From NCBI GenBank assembly GCA_948957135.1, contig CARDBT010000004.1:62001-126000 (forward strand): 64,000 nt of DNA, in the 5' to 3' direction. The stretch comes from COE1 sp910588595. GTDB taxonomy: Bacteria; Bacillota; Clostridia; Lachnospirales; Lachnospiraceae. The translations under genes and the position numbers were made by a program. This document shows positions 17,404 through 26,604 of the stretch, one piece after another; within the stretch, counting starts at the first letter, position 1; each line of letters begins with the position of its first letter. Below the pieces are notes generated by a model. That model was not told the origin of the DNA, searched no databases, and saw only the letters and a list, made by a program, of their open reading frames with translations.

Positions 17404-17473
17404 TAATTATAGAAGTGATATTATGGGCTGATTTCGTTATTGAAAGCAATATGTACCCAAAATACGGATAGAA

Positions 17474-18832
17474 ATGGAGATACAGGATCAAATGGAACAG
17501 AGAACCAAGAAACCGATCGCAGCGATCGTAGGGCGCCCAAATGTGGGGAAATCGACGCTGTTTAATATGCTTGCAGGGGATAAGATCTCGATCGTGAAGG
17601 ATACGCCGGGGATCACCAGGGACCGGATTTATGCGGATGTGACCTGGCTGAACTGGAACTTCACTTTGATCGATACCGGCGGCATTGAGCCCGACAGCAA
17701 GGACATTATTTTGTCGCAGATGCGCGAGCAGGCGCAGATCGCGATCGACACGGCGGATGTGATCATTTTTCTGGTCGATGTGCGTCAGGGGCTTGTGGAT
17801 GCGGACTCGAAGGTGGCTGACATGCTTCGCAGGAGCCGCAAGCCGGTGGTGCTTGTCGTCAATAAAGTGGACAGTTTTGCCAAGATGGAGGCGGATGTCT
17901 ATGAATTCTACAATCTCGGTATCGGGGAACCATACCCGATCTCATCGGTCAACAAGCTGGGACTTGGAGAGATGCTCGATGCCGTGACGGCGCTGTTTGA
18001 CAAGGAGGCGCTGACGGAGGAGGACGACGACAGACCGCGGGTTGCCATTGTCGGAAAACCCAATGTCGGAAAATCGTCCATTATCAATAAGATTGCCGGT
18101 GAGGAGCGCGTGATCGTGTCCGATATCGCAGGTACGACCAGGGACGCGATCGACACGGAGATCATGTACAATGACAGAGAGTATGTGTTTATCGATACGG
18201 CAGGACTCCGCAGGAAAAATAAGATCAAAGAAGAGCTCGAGCGCTTCATGATCATCCGCACCGTGAGCGCGGTGGAGCGCGCCGATGTGGTGGTGCTGGT
18301 GATCGATGCGGTGGAGGGCGTCACGGAACAGGACGCCAAGATCGCCGGGATCGCACACGACAGAGGAAAGGGTATCATCATCGCGGTAAACAAGTGGGAC
18401 GCGATCGAAAAGGACGACAAGACGATCTATCGCTTTACAGAAAAAGTGCGCAGTACACTGTCTTTCATGCTGTATGCGGAGATCGTATTCATATCCGCGG
18501 TCACGGGACAGCGGCTGAACAAACTGTTTGAGACGATCGACATGGTGATCGAAAACCAGTCTCTGCGCATCTCGACAGGTGTTGTCAATGAGATCGTCAC
18601 GGAGGCGGTAGCGCTCCAACAGCCGCCATCGGACAAAGGAAAGCGCCTCAAGATCTTCTACACGACACAGGCAGGCGTGAAACCGCCGACGTTTGTGGTG
18701 TTTGTCAACGACAAAGAACTGATGCATTTTTCATACACCAGATACCTTGAAAATAAGATCAGGGAGACGTTTGGTTTCAGGGGAACCCCGCTGAAATTCA
18801 TCATCAGGGAGCGCAAAGAGGACAAGAAATAA
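17474..18832 (+). CDS. der: Ribosome biogenesis GTPase Der (EngA)
   Basis: Two GTPase domains in tandem are visible: GRPNVGKST with DTGGIEPD and NKVD in the first, GKPNVGKSS with DTAGLRRK and NKWD in the second, followed by a KH-like C-terminal domain. The protein is 452 residues, close to the usual length. Der acts in 50S subunit maturation. The start is ambiguous: ATG at 17474 or at 17492, the latter with GGAG further upstream. plsY and gpsA follow. Confidence 0.95.
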   Translation: MEIQDQMEQRTKKPIAAIVGRPNVGKSTLFNMLAGDKISIVKDTPGITRDRIYADVTWLNWNFTLIDTGGIEPDSKDIILSQMREQAQIAIDTADVIIFLVDVRQGLVDADSKVADMLRRSRKPVVLVVNKVDSFAKMEADVYEFYNLGIGEPYPISSVNKLGLGEMLDAVTALFDKEALTEEDDDRPRVAIVGKPNVGKSSIINKIAGEERVIVSDIAGTTRDAIDTEIMYNDREYVFIDTAGLRRKNKIKEELERFMIIRTVSAVERADVVVLVIDAVEGVTEQDAKIAGIAHDRGKGIIIAVNKWDAIEKDDKTIYRFTEKVRSTLSFMLYAEIVFISAVTGQRLNKLFETIDMVIENQSLRISTGVVNEIVTEAVALQQPPSDKGKRLKIFYTTQAGVKPPTFVVFVNDKELMHFSYTRYLENKIRETFGFRGTPLKFIIRERKEDKK

Positions 18833-18891
18833 ATCATAATCAAAAATCATAAAATCAAAAAAATCATAATAAGAAAGGTCGTATTTGGAAA

Positions 18892-19539
18892 ATGATTCGG
18901 TTGGTATGCTTGTTGATCGGTTATATTTTCGGCTGTTTTCAGACGTCGTACATCTACGGGAAGCTGCACGGCATTGATATCAGACAGCATGGGAGCGGCA
19001 ATGCGGGAACGACAAACTCCCTCCGTGTCCTCGGGAAAAAGGCGGGCGCGATCGTACTGCTCTGCGATATCCTCAAGACAGGGCTTGCCATGACGGTTGT
19101 GAGACTGCTGTTTCGGGCACAGTACGGCGATATCTCGTATCTGCTTGTGATCTATGCGGCAGCGGGAGCGATCCTGGGACACAATTTTCCTTTTTATCTG
19201 GGCTTTAAGGGCGGAAAGGGGATCGCCTGCACAGCGGGACTCGTGATCTTTTTCCACCCGTATATGCTCATTCCGCAGGTCATCACTTTTTTCGGGATCT
19301 TCTTTGCGACGCATTACGTGTCACTGGGCTCGCTGGTGGTGGAGATCGTGCTGATCGCGGAGATGGTCATCTTCGGACAGATGGGAGTGTGGGGAATGGA
19401 TCAGGCGGCGTTAAATGAACTCTACCTCGTGACGGTACTGCTGGCGCTGCTCGCCTTTTGGGGACACCGCGCCAACATTAAGCGGCTGATACATAAAGAG
19501 GAGAGAAAGACGTATATTAACAAGAGAGAAGAGCGATGA
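18892..19539 (+). CDS. plsY: Acyl-phosphate:glycerol-3-phosphate acyltransferase
   Basis: The 215-residue polytopic membrane enzyme makes lysophosphatidic acid, the first step of phospholipid synthesis. The family motifs GSGNAGTTNSLR, GHNFPFYLGFKGGKG and the late GHRANIKRL are present. About five to six membrane helices are visible. A gaaagg site precedes the ATG. Its end overlaps the upstream part of the gpsA reading frame, and gpsA supplies the glycerol-3-phosphate substrate. Confidence 0.95.
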   Translation: MIRLVCLLIGYIFGCFQTSYIYGKLHGIDIRQHGSGNAGTTNSLRVLGKKAGAIVLLCDILKTGLAMTVVRLLFRAQYGDISYLLVIYAAAGAILGHNFPFYLGFKGGKGIACTAGLVIFFHPYMLIPQVITFFGIFFATHYVSLGSLVVEIVLIAEMVIFGQMGVWGMDQAALNELYLVTVLLALLAFWGHRANIKRLIHKEERKTYINKREER

Positions 19540-19616
19540 GGACGGGGATGATCCCGGGCAGATGCAGAGAAAATATACGGCAAAATGATGCAATAAAGGA
19601 AAGGGTGGTGTGCCAT

Positions 19617-20639
19617 ATGGCAAGGATAGGAATGATCGGAGCAGGCAGCTGGGGAATCGCACTGACGGTGCTGCTGCACAACAACGGACATGACATCACG
19701 GTGTGGTCAGCATTGAAGGATGAGATCGACATGCTTGGCAGGGAGCATGAGCATAAGGACAAACTTCCGGGGGTGAAGCTCGCGGACGATATCGTGTTCA
19801 CGACAGCGCTTGCAGAAGCCGTGAAAGAAAAGGATATTCTGGTACTTGCAGTGCCTTCCTCGTTCACAAGGGCAACGGCATGCAGCATGAAAGAATGCGT
19901 GGCAGAAGGACAGATCATCGTGAATGTGGCAAAAGGGATCGAGGAGTCCTCGCTGATGACGCTCTCACAGGTGATCGAGGATGAGATACCGCAGGCGGAT
20001 GTGGCGGTTTTGTCGGGGCCGTCCCACGCGGAGGAGGTCGGCAAGTGTATTCCCACCACGATCGTGGTCGGTGCAAAGACCAGAAAGACGGCGGAATCTA
20101 TCCAGTCAGTATTCATGAGTGATGTGTTTCGGGTGTACACCAGTCCGGATGTGCTCGGCATCGAGCTTGGCGCGGCGCTCAAGAATGTGGTCGCCCTGGC
20201 GGCAGGCATCGCGGACGGACTCGGCTATGGCGACAACACAAAGGCGGCGCTCATCACGCGCGGCATCACGGAGATCGCAAGGCTTGGCATGGAGATGGGC
20301 GGCAGGTTCGAGACATTCTGCGGGCTGTCCGGCATCGGCGATCTGATCGTGACTTGCGCGAGCATGCACAGCCGCAACCGGCGTGCCGGGATCCTCATCG
20401 GACAGGGCAGGACGATGGAGGAGGCGATGGAGGAGGTCAAGATGGTGGTCGAGGGCGTGTTCTCTGCAAAGGCGGCGATGCGGCTGGCAGAAAAATATCA
20501 TGTCGAACTGCCGATCATAGAGCAGGTGAACGAGGTGCTGTTTCATGGCAAGACGGCGGCGGCGGCAGTTAAGGATCTGATGATACGCGACAAGAAGATC
20601 GAGATCGCGCACGATGAGGAGTGGGGTGAGGTCAATTGA
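19617..20639 (+). CDS. gpsA: Glycerol-3-phosphate dehydrogenase [NAD(P)+]
   Basis: The 340-residue enzyme reduces dihydroxyacetone phosphate to sn-glycerol-3-phosphate for lipid synthesis. The Rossmann motif GAGSWG is at residues 8-13; VAKGIE, LSGPSHAEE and ALKNVVALAAGIADGLGYGDN are diagnostic. I use the ATG at 19617, preceded by AGGAAAGGGTGG, which places the nucleotide-binding fold directly at the N-terminus. It is co-directional with plsY. The next cluster gene expected in many Clostridia, spoIVA, is displaced by about 4 kb here. Confidence 0.95.
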   Translation: MARIGMIGAGSWGIALTVLLHNNGHDITVWSALKDEIDMLGREHEHKDKLPGVKLADDIVFTTALAEAVKEKDILVLAVPSSFTRATACSMKECVAEGQIIVNVAKGIEESSLMTLSQVIEDEIPQADVAVLSGPSHAEEVGKCIPTTIVVGAKTRKTAESIQSVFMSDVFRVYTSPDVLGIELGAALKNVVALAAGIADGLGYGDNTKAALITRGITEIARLGMEMGGRFETFCGLSGIGDLIVTCASMHSRNRRAGILIGQGRTMEEAMEEVKMVVEGVFSAKAAMRLAEKYHVELPIIEQVNEVLFHGKTAAAAVKDLMIRDKKIEIAHDEEWGEVN

Positions 20640-20737
20640 AGGACAAACCTGACGAGGCTGTACGATCGGACAGAGGGAGAGCGGTTTAGAAAGGAAAAAA
20701 GCGATGGGAGTTAGCTCGTTTTGAAAGGAATTTTGCT

Positions 20738-20911
20738 ATGGAAAATGCAAAGGCGTGGGAGTATGCGATCGGTATTGTGCAATTAGACGGAATAAAACCA
20801 TCTGATGATTTTCTTGAACTTGTCGATAAAGAAAAAAAAGGCGAGATGACAGGGGATGATATCCGTAGGGTACTTTACAAGAAATATAAAGTTGTCGAGG
20901 GGAAATCATAA
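20738..20911 (+). CDS. VbhA-like antitoxin of a Fic pair
   Basis: This 57-residue ORF starts MENAKAWEYAIGIVQLDG, preceded by an AAAGGA site, and its TAA overlaps the ATG of the Fic gene by one base. Size, position and the pattern QLDGIKPSDD...GEMTGDDI align by eye with VbhA, the antitoxin that inserts an inhibitory helix into Fic. The (S/T)xxxE(G/N) motif is altered: Ile replaces Ser/Thr and Asp replaces the inhibitory Glu (IVQLDG). Whether it still inhibits cannot be told. Base composition is more AT-rich than gpsA. Confidence 0.75.
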   Translation: MENAKAWEYAIGIVQLDGIKPSDDFLELVDKEKKGEMTGDDIRRVLYKKYKVVEGKS

Positions 20912-21576
20912 TGCGCGATCCGTATTTCTATGATGACTGCGATATCCTGAAAAATAATATGGGGATTAAGAATAGTGCGGCTTTGGATCTGGCAGAAGTG
21001 GAATTTGCCTGCAATGCGATTCATGAACTTGCGTATGAGCCGTTAATGGGTGATTACAATTTTGAACTTTACTGTAAAATGCACTTTCACATTTTTAGGG
21101 ATCTTTATGATTGGGCAGGCATTCCCCGGACTGTATCTATGGAAAAGCAAGAAGCTATATTAGGGTATATGTCTATAGAATATGCGCAGCCAGAAGAGAT
21201 TGCAGAGCAGACCGGATATGTTTTGGATAGAATGAATCGCAGAAACTGGGGAGAGATGGATATTTCTGAACAGGCGGAATTTCTTTCACAGGATATGGCT
21301 GATTTATGGAAAGTGCATTGTTTTAGGGAGGGAAATACAAGAGTTACAATCACATTTGTCTGTCAATTTGCGGATGATCATGGTATGCCTATTGACAGAA
21401 AATTGTTTGAAGAAAATGCTGGTTATACTAGAATTGCTCTGGTGGCAGCCTCCGCAGTTTTTCAAGATGCAGATTTTAGAAAAATGGAGTATCTTGTTAA
21501 GATTGTAAGAGATAGTTTGGAAAGAGGACGAACCTCACAAGGAAGATGGCGAAATCCTGGGGAGGGCGAAAAGTAA
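20911..21576 (+). CDS. Fic family protein, putative AMPylating toxin
   Basis: The 221-residue protein carries a Fic motif at residues 136-147, HCFREGNTRVTI. Compared with HxFx(D/E)GNGRxxR, the catalytic His136, Phe138, Glu140, Gly141, Asn142 and Arg144 are kept, but the second Gly is Thr143 and the last Arg is Ile147. HFHIFRDLYDWAG upstream is typical of Fic/Doc folds. Fic enzymes transfer AMP to target proteins. With the overlapping antitoxin it forms a class I toxin-antitoxin module. Thr at the first changed position is common in this subgroup; loss of the last Arg may reduce ATP binding. Confidence 0.85.
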   Translation: MRDPYFYDDCDILKNNMGIKNSAALDLAEVEFACNAIHELAYEPLMGDYNFELYCKMHFHIFRDLYDWAGIPRTVSMEKQEAILGYMSIEYAQPEEIAEQTGYVLDRMNRRNWGEMDISEQAEFLSQDMADLWKVHCFREGNTRVTITFVCQFADDHGMPIDRKLFEENAGYTRIALVAASAVFQDADFRKMEYLVKIVRDSLERGRTSQGRWRNPGEGEK

Positions 21577-21796
21577 ATCACAAATGATACTGGCAGCTGC
21601 TTTTCAAATATTTAGCTGAACAGATGGAGAGGCTGAAACGCTCTGCAAAAGGAGCACATTATGGAGGAAAGAGAAGAGAGCGGCAGAATCAAAGTAGAAT
21701 GCTCTGCTTTTAAACCGCTGTGATCAGTTTCCGTCTCTGACAGACGGGTACAATGGATAAAGTAAAACATAATATTTAAGAAAGGAAACATACAAA

Positions 21797-22612
21797 ATGG
21801 CAAACACAGAATTTAACAGCACACGGGATTACGTGGCAAGCGAGGAGCTGCTCGCGAGTGTCAATGTGGCGATCGCGCTGCAGAAGCCGCTCCTGATCAA
21901 GGGAGAGCCGGGCACAGGGAAGACGATGCTCGCCCAGGCAGTCGCGAATTCCCTCGGCAGGAAACTGATCATATGGAACATCAAGTCCACGACAAAAGCG
22001 CAGGATGGACTGTACATGTACGACACGATCCAGAGACTTTATGACGGGCAGTTTGGCGTGGAGGGTGTCGACGATATCGCGCGGTACATCAAACTCGGAA
22101 AGCTCGGCGAAGCGTTTGAGAGCGACGAGCAGGTGATCCTGCTCATCGACGAGATCGACAAGGCGGATCTGGAATTTCCCAATGACCTGCTGTGGGAGCT
22201 CGACCAGATGGAATTTTATATCCATGAGACCAAGCGCACCGTCAAGGCAAAACACAGACCGATCGTGATCATCACGTCGAACGCCGAGAAGGAGCTTCCC
22301 GACGCCTTTTTGAGAAGGTGCATCTTCCACTACATTGATTTTCCGAACGCGGATCTGATGGAGGAGATCATCAGGACGCACTACCCCGATGTAGAAGAGA
22401 ATCTCATGAAGAGTGCGATGCAGGTATTTTATGATATCCGTTCCCTGCGCGATGTGCGCAAGAAGCCGAGCACCTCGGAGCTTATCGACTGGATCAACGC
22501 GCTGCAGATCGGCGGCATCCCGGCGGACACGCTGCGGTCAAAACTCCCGTTTGTCGGCGTGGTCGTGAAAAAGGACGAGGATCTGGAGACGGTGCGGCAG
22601 GAGATCCATTGA
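21797..22612 (+). CDS. MoxR-family AAA+ ATPase
   Basis: The 271-residue ATPase has Walker A GEPGTGKT (residues 36-43), Walker B LLIDEID (~115), a sensor region IITSNAEKELPDAFLRRC with an arginine finger, and a C-terminal lid. MoxR ATPases work with VWA proteins to remodel or insert metals into targets. The VWA gene follows 70 bp downstream, in the usual gene order. An aagaaagg site precedes the ATG. The target complex is not evident in the neighbourhood. Confidence 0.9.
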   Translation: MANTEFNSTRDYVASEELLASVNVAIALQKPLLIKGEPGTGKTMLAQAVANSLGRKLIIWNIKSTTKAQDGLYMYDTIQRLYDGQFGVEGVDDIARYIKLGKLGEAFESDEQVILLIDEIDKADLEFPNDLLWELDQMEFYIHETKRTVKAKHRPIVIITSNAEKELPDAFLRRCIFHYIDFPNADLMEEIIRTHYPDVEENLMKSAMQVFYDIRSLRDVRKKPSTSELIDWINALQIGGIPADTLRSKLPFVGVVVKKDEDLETVRQEIH

Positions 22613-22682
22613 GATTTGGCAGGGAAACTGTGAGAATGACAGTAGTGTCATAAGGACAGTGTACATGAAATGAGGGAAAAGC

Positions 22683-23885
22683 ATGTTTTCTAAATTTTTC
22701 TACACATTGAAAGAAAAAGGGCTCGAGGTCTCATTGAGCGAGTGGCTGGACTTGCAGGAAGCGCTTGACAAGGGACTGTGCGAGAGCTCGCTGACACAGT
22801 TTTACTATGTGGCGAGGATGATACTGGTGAAGAGCGAGACAGAGTTTGACAAGTTCGACATGGCATTTGAGGAGTGTTTTAAGGGCGTGAAGACCGAGAC
22901 GGAGGTCGGAAAAAATATGCTGCGGTGGCTCGACAAGTCCGATATGCTGGAGCTTGCCCACGAGGAGGCGAGGAATCACCTGAACCAGGTCGAGGATATC
23001 CAGGTGGACAAGGACGATGTGGAGGAGAAGTTCAAACAGCGTCTGAAAGACCAGAATGAGGAACACAACGGCGGAAGCTTCTGGATCGGAACGATGGGAA
23101 AGACCTCTTTTGGAAATATGGGCGGAAATGTGGGCGGTGTGCGCGTCGGCGGCCAGACGGGCTACCAGTCGGCATTTTCCGTCGTGGGTGCGCGCAAGTA
23201 CCGGGATTTCAGGGACGACAAGGTGATCGACAACCGCCAGTTCCAGATGGCGCTGCGGCGGCTGCGCCAGTTTTCCACAAAGCTCGATATCCCCAAGTCG
23301 GAGCTTGACATCGACGAGACGATCGACAAGACCTGCAACAACGGCGGGTATCTCCAGATCGAGATGATGAAGCCGCGCAAAAATGCGGTGAAGCTCCTGC
23401 TTTTGATGGATTCCGGCGGAACGATGATCCCGTATACGAGTCTGATGAACGATCTGTTCCAGTCCGTGAACAAGTCCAACCACTATAAGGATGTGAAAGT
23501 CTACTATTTTCACAACTGCATCTATTCCAAGCTGTATAAGACACCGGAGTGCGAGAACGGCGACTGGATCGATACCGAGTGGATGTTCCGCAATGTGGGC
23601 AGCGACTACAAGGTGATCATTGTCGGCGACGCGGCGATGGCGCCGGAGGAGCTGTACTCAAACACAGGTAACTACAGGGGGCCAAACGGCGGGCTGTCCG
23701 GTTTTGAGTGGCTGCAGCTGATGAAACGGCACTACAAAAAGATCGTGTGGATGAATCCTAAGATGGCACCGGGCCGCGCGCCGTGGCGTGAGGCGGAGAC
23801 TGCGGTGAAAGAGATATTTCCTATGTACAAGCTCACGGTAAAAGGCTTGAACGAGGCGATGGTCAAACTGATGGCAAATAAATGA
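22683..23885 (+). CDS. VWA (CoxE-like) domain protein
   Basis: The 400-residue partner of the MoxR ATPase has an acidic N-terminal half, a Gly-rich stretch (residues ~130-168) and a C-terminal VWA domain. The metal site is altered: LLMDSGGTM has D243-x-G-x-T instead of DxSxS, while the later Thr/Asp positions (VGDAAMAPEEL) look present. This DxGG variant recurs in CoxE-like proteins as I recall them. The pair probably forms a chaperone complex; the client is unknown. Confidence 0.85.
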   Translation: MFSKFFYTLKEKGLEVSLSEWLDLQEALDKGLCESSLTQFYYVARMILVKSETEFDKFDMAFEECFKGVKTETEVGKNMLRWLDKSDMLELAHEEARNHLNQVEDIQVDKDDVEEKFKQRLKDQNEEHNGGSFWIGTMGKTSFGNMGGNVGGVRVGGQTGYQSAFSVVGARKYRDFRDDKVIDNRQFQMALRRLRQFSTKLDIPKSELDIDETIDKTCNNGGYLQIEMMKPRKNAVKLLLLMDSGGTMIPYTSLMNDLFQSVNKSNHYKDVKVYYFHNCIYSKLYKTPECENGDWIDTEWMFRNVGSDYKVIIVGDAAMAPEELYSNTGNYRGPNGGLSGFEWLQLMKRHYKKIVWMNPKMAPGRAPWREAETAVKEIFPMYKLTVKGLNEAMVKLMANK

Positions 23886-23938
23886 TCGGACGGATCAACG
23901 AGTAAAAGGGAAATGAAGTACGGGGAGAGGGCGAAGAT

Positions 23939-24409
23939 ATGGAAAAGAAGGCACCTGAGAAAAAGGTACATCTGCGGGAGGGTGATGTATTTTATGTCTA
24001 CGACAAGAGGATCAACAAATGTGTCAGGGAGGACTGTGAGGGGATCGTCAAATACGGTCTGACACTCCAGGTAAACATGCAGAACGGCGACACACTCAAT
24101 ACGTATGAATGCAATAAATGCCACATGAAGTACACGGCATATCCCAATTATGTGCGTCTGACAGAGACAAAGCAGCTGGTTATATACAATCAGGAAGCGG
24201 TGGATGCCTGTGACAGAAAGCGCGCTGCAGATGCCGCAAAGCAGGCGGCGCGCGAGAAAAAGAAAAGGGCGCTTGCGGGGAAAGCCGGCAGTGCACGCAA
24301 GGAGGGCGGCACACGCGGCGCTGCGCGCAAGGCGAAGGGCGGCACAGACACGGATGGCAGGGCGCGCAATGGGAAAGCGCATCCGCAGACAGGGTATCGC
24401 AAAAAATAG
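23939..24409 (+). CDS. Small four-cysteine protein with a basic tail
   Basis: The 156-residue product has a compact first half with four cysteines (Cys28, Cys33, Cys58, Cys61; the last pair CNKC), which could form a zinc ribbon, and a tail from ~105 rich in Ala, Lys, Arg and Gly that is probably disordered and may bind nucleic acid. Family not recognised. It lies 53 bp after the VWA gene and before a terminator, so it probably belongs to the MoxR-VWA operon. The ATG follows a ggggagagggcgaagat region. Confidence 0.6.
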   Translation: MEKKAPEKKVHLREGDVFYVYDKRINKCVREDCEGIVKYGLTLQVNMQNGDTLNTYECNKCHMKYTAYPNYVRLTETKQLVIYNQEAVDACDRKRAADAAKQAAREKKKRALAGKAGSARKEGGTRGAARKAKGGTDTDGRARNGKAHPQTGYRKK

Positions 24410-24427
24410 AATAGAGAACAGGATAAA

Positions 24428-24467
24428 GAATCATAACCGGAAAAAGGATCGTTATGGTTCTTTTTTT
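24428..24467 (+). terminator. Rho-independent terminator
   Basis: GAATCATAAC (24428) pairs with GTTATGGTTC (24451), one G-U pair, followed by seven T. It ends the MoxR-VWA operon. Confidence 0.88.
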
Positions 24468-24590
24468 GTGCAGGAATGCATAGGTTTAAGTAGATCATCT
24501 AAATTCACTGGCAAGTACGCAGATGCACAGACTTGCAGGCAGGGTTAGACAACGCTAATCAATTATCAAAGAACAGGAAAGGGGAATACC

Positions 24591-26093
24591 ATGAGCCAGC
24601 TTGATGCAAATCAGGAATTTAATCTATACAGGGATATCAGCCAGCGCACTGGCGGGGAGATCTATGTAGGAGTGGTGGGACCGGTTCGGACGGGAAAATC
24701 CACTTTTATAAAGCGCTTTATGGATCTGATGGTGCTGCCGCAGATCGAGAATGAGCACGAGAGGACACGCACACAGGACGAACTGCCGCAGAGCAGCGGC
24801 GGACGCACGATCACGACGACAGAGCCCAAGTTTATCCCGAAGGAGGCAGCCCAGATCGAGATCAGCGACGGTATCAATGTCAAGGTGCGGCTGATCGACT
24901 GTGTGGGGTATATGGTCGACGGCGCCGCGGGGCACATGGAGGAGGACGTGGAACGCATGGTAAAGACACCGTGGTCCAGGGAGGAGATACCGTTCACGCA
25001 GGCGGCGGAGATCGGCACGCGGAAAGTGATCCAGGATCACTCGACGATCGGCATCGTAGTCACCACGGATGGGAGCTTCGGCGAGATACCGCGGAGTGCC
25101 TACAAGCCTGCGGAGGAGCAGACCATCACGGAGCTCAAGGAACTCGGAAAGCCGTTTGTGGTGCTAGTCAACACGACCAAACCGTATTCCGACGAGGCAA
25201 AAAATATCGCTGCGGAGTTGGAAAAGAAACATGAGATCAAGGCGATCCCCGTCAACATCGAACAGCTCCGGCGCGATGACATCACGATGATACTAGAGCA
25301 GATCATGTACGAGTTTCCGGTGTCCGTGATCGAGTTCTACACGCCCAAGTGGATGGATATCATGGAGATCGACAATCCCATGAAAAAAGAAGTGATCGAG
25401 AAGCTGCACGTCATCATGGATAAGGTCAGGACGGTGCGCGACCTGGTGGAGAAGGATTTCAGCCAGCTGCTTGAGAAGGACAGTGAGTATATCAGGCGCT
25501 GTAAGTACGACCAGGTGAACATCGCAGACGGTTCCGCCGCCTTCTTGCTCGAGGGGGACACGAAATATTACTACGAGCTGCTGAGCTCCATGACAGGGGA
25601 AAACATATCGGGCGAGTACCAGCTGATGCAGCTGCTGTCAAGCCTGGCTGACATGAAGCGCGAGTACAAGAAAGTGCTCAATGCACTCGAGAGCGTTCGC
25701 CAGAAAGGGTACGGTGTCGTCACACCGGAGCGCGACGAGATCATGCTGGATAATCCGACACTGATCAAGCACGGCAACAAATACGGTGTGAAGATCAAGG
25801 CGCAGAGCCCTTCGATCCACATGATCAAGGCAAATATCGAGACTGAGATCGCGCCGATCGTCGGTACGCAGCAGCAGGCGCAGGATCTGATCGGATATAT
25901 CTCGGACGCGGAGACCTCCAAGGAGGGCATCTGGGAGACGAACATCTTTGGCAAGACCGTGGAGCAGCTGGTCAATGACGGCATCACGAGCAAAGTCTCC
26001 ATGATCGGTGAGGAGAGCCAGATCAAACTGCAGGATACCATGCAGAAGATCGTCAACGACTCCAACGGGGGGATGGTCTGCATCATTATTTAG
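24591..26093 (+). CDS. spoIVA: Stage IV sporulation protein A
   Basis: The 500-residue ATPase matches SpoIVA in length and sequence (NLYRDISQRTGGEIYVGVVG, Walker A GPVRTGKST, SSGGRTITTTEPKFIPKEAA). SpoIVA polymerises on the outer forespore membrane with ATP hydrolysis and is the base layer of the spore coat. Its presence shows that the organism is a spore former or descends from one. A ggaaaggggaat site precedes the ATG. I found no clear sigma-E promoter. It is followed by a terminator-like structure. Confidence 0.96.
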   Translation: MSQLDANQEFNLYRDISQRTGGEIYVGVVGPVRTGKSTFIKRFMDLMVLPQIENEHERTRTQDELPQSSGGRTITTTEPKFIPKEAAQIEISDGINVKVRLIDCVGYMVDGAAGHMEEDVERMVKTPWSREEIPFTQAAEIGTRKVIQDHSTIGIVVTTDGSFGEIPRSAYKPAEEQTITELKELGKPFVVLVNTTKPYSDEAKNIAAELEKKHEIKAIPVNIEQLRRDDITMILEQIMYEFPVSVIEFYTPKWMDIMEIDNPMKKEVIEKLHVIMDKVRTVRDLVEKDFSQLLEKDSEYIRRCKYDQVNIADGSAAFLLEGDTKYYYELLSSMTGENISGEYQLMQLLSSLADMKREYKKVLNALESVRQKGYGVVTPERDEIMLDNPTLIKHGNKYGVKIKAQSPSIHMIKANIETEIAPIVGTQQQAQDLIGYISDAETSKEGIWETNIFGKTVEQLVNDGITSKVSMIGEESQIKLQDTMQKIVNDSNGGMVCIII

Positions 26094-26153
26094 GATCTGT
26101 ATTCAGGTATTGAGGGATGAGCGATGCGGATCTGATCCAGAATATGAAAAACA

Positions 26154-26221
26154 GGTTGACATGTGTGACTTATCAATGCTGTAGTTGCAGCACAGGAGAG
26201 GTTGCATGTGTCAGCCTTTTT
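26154..26221 (+). terminator. Terminator after spoIVA
   Basis: GGTTGACATGTG (26154) pairs fully with CATGTGTCAGCC (26205), using several G-U pairs, and TTTTT follows. An inner hairpin (TGCTG/CAGCA) sits in the loop. Confidence 0.7.
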
Positions 26222-26269
26222 GCGTGGGATCCAGCAACCTATTTGCACACAAAATGCTAAAGTGCAAGC

Positions 26270-26456
26270 TTTTTGGCGCACGTTTTTCACTACTTTTATT
26301 GACGAGTGAACAGTAATGTGGGAGTTACTGTTCACACAGGACTTAGCATTTACTGCTAAGTCCGTACGAAAACGTTCATCCAACAAGCAAAAATCCATTT
26401 GCGAAGCAAATTTTGCATGGATTTTTGCCTGTTACTGGAACGGAGCGAACAGTAAC
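26270..26456. repeat. Palindromic intergenic repeat, copy 2
   Basis: The left part (GCGCACGTTTTTCACT then ATTGACGAGTGAACAG, 26275-26313) is shared with copy 3 at 33.3 kb. The right part, bounded by GTTACTGTTC (26334) and GAACAGTAAC (26447), is shared with copy 1 at 15.9 kb: a GGACTTAGCA/TGCTAAGTCC hairpin, then an AAAAATCCATTTGC/GCAAATTTTGCATGG hairpin. This copy links the other two into one family. Nothing coding is seen. Confidence 0.75.
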
Positions 26457-26604
26457 ATATGGGATCAAACAGTAGATGAGCTGGTTTATAAACTTCTTTC
26501 ATTTATGATAATGATATGCTATAATGTAGACAGCACAGCAGTGTTTTCGAAAAGCTGGATCAACGATGGACAGATAAGTCCATTGTCATAAAGGGAGTAT
26601 AAGT

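Noticed and set aside
21661..21723. 20-codon ORF with a good AAAGGAG site between Fic and MoxR genes
   Set aside because: Too short to judge; no similarity I know and no conserved context. It could be a leader peptide but nothing supports that.
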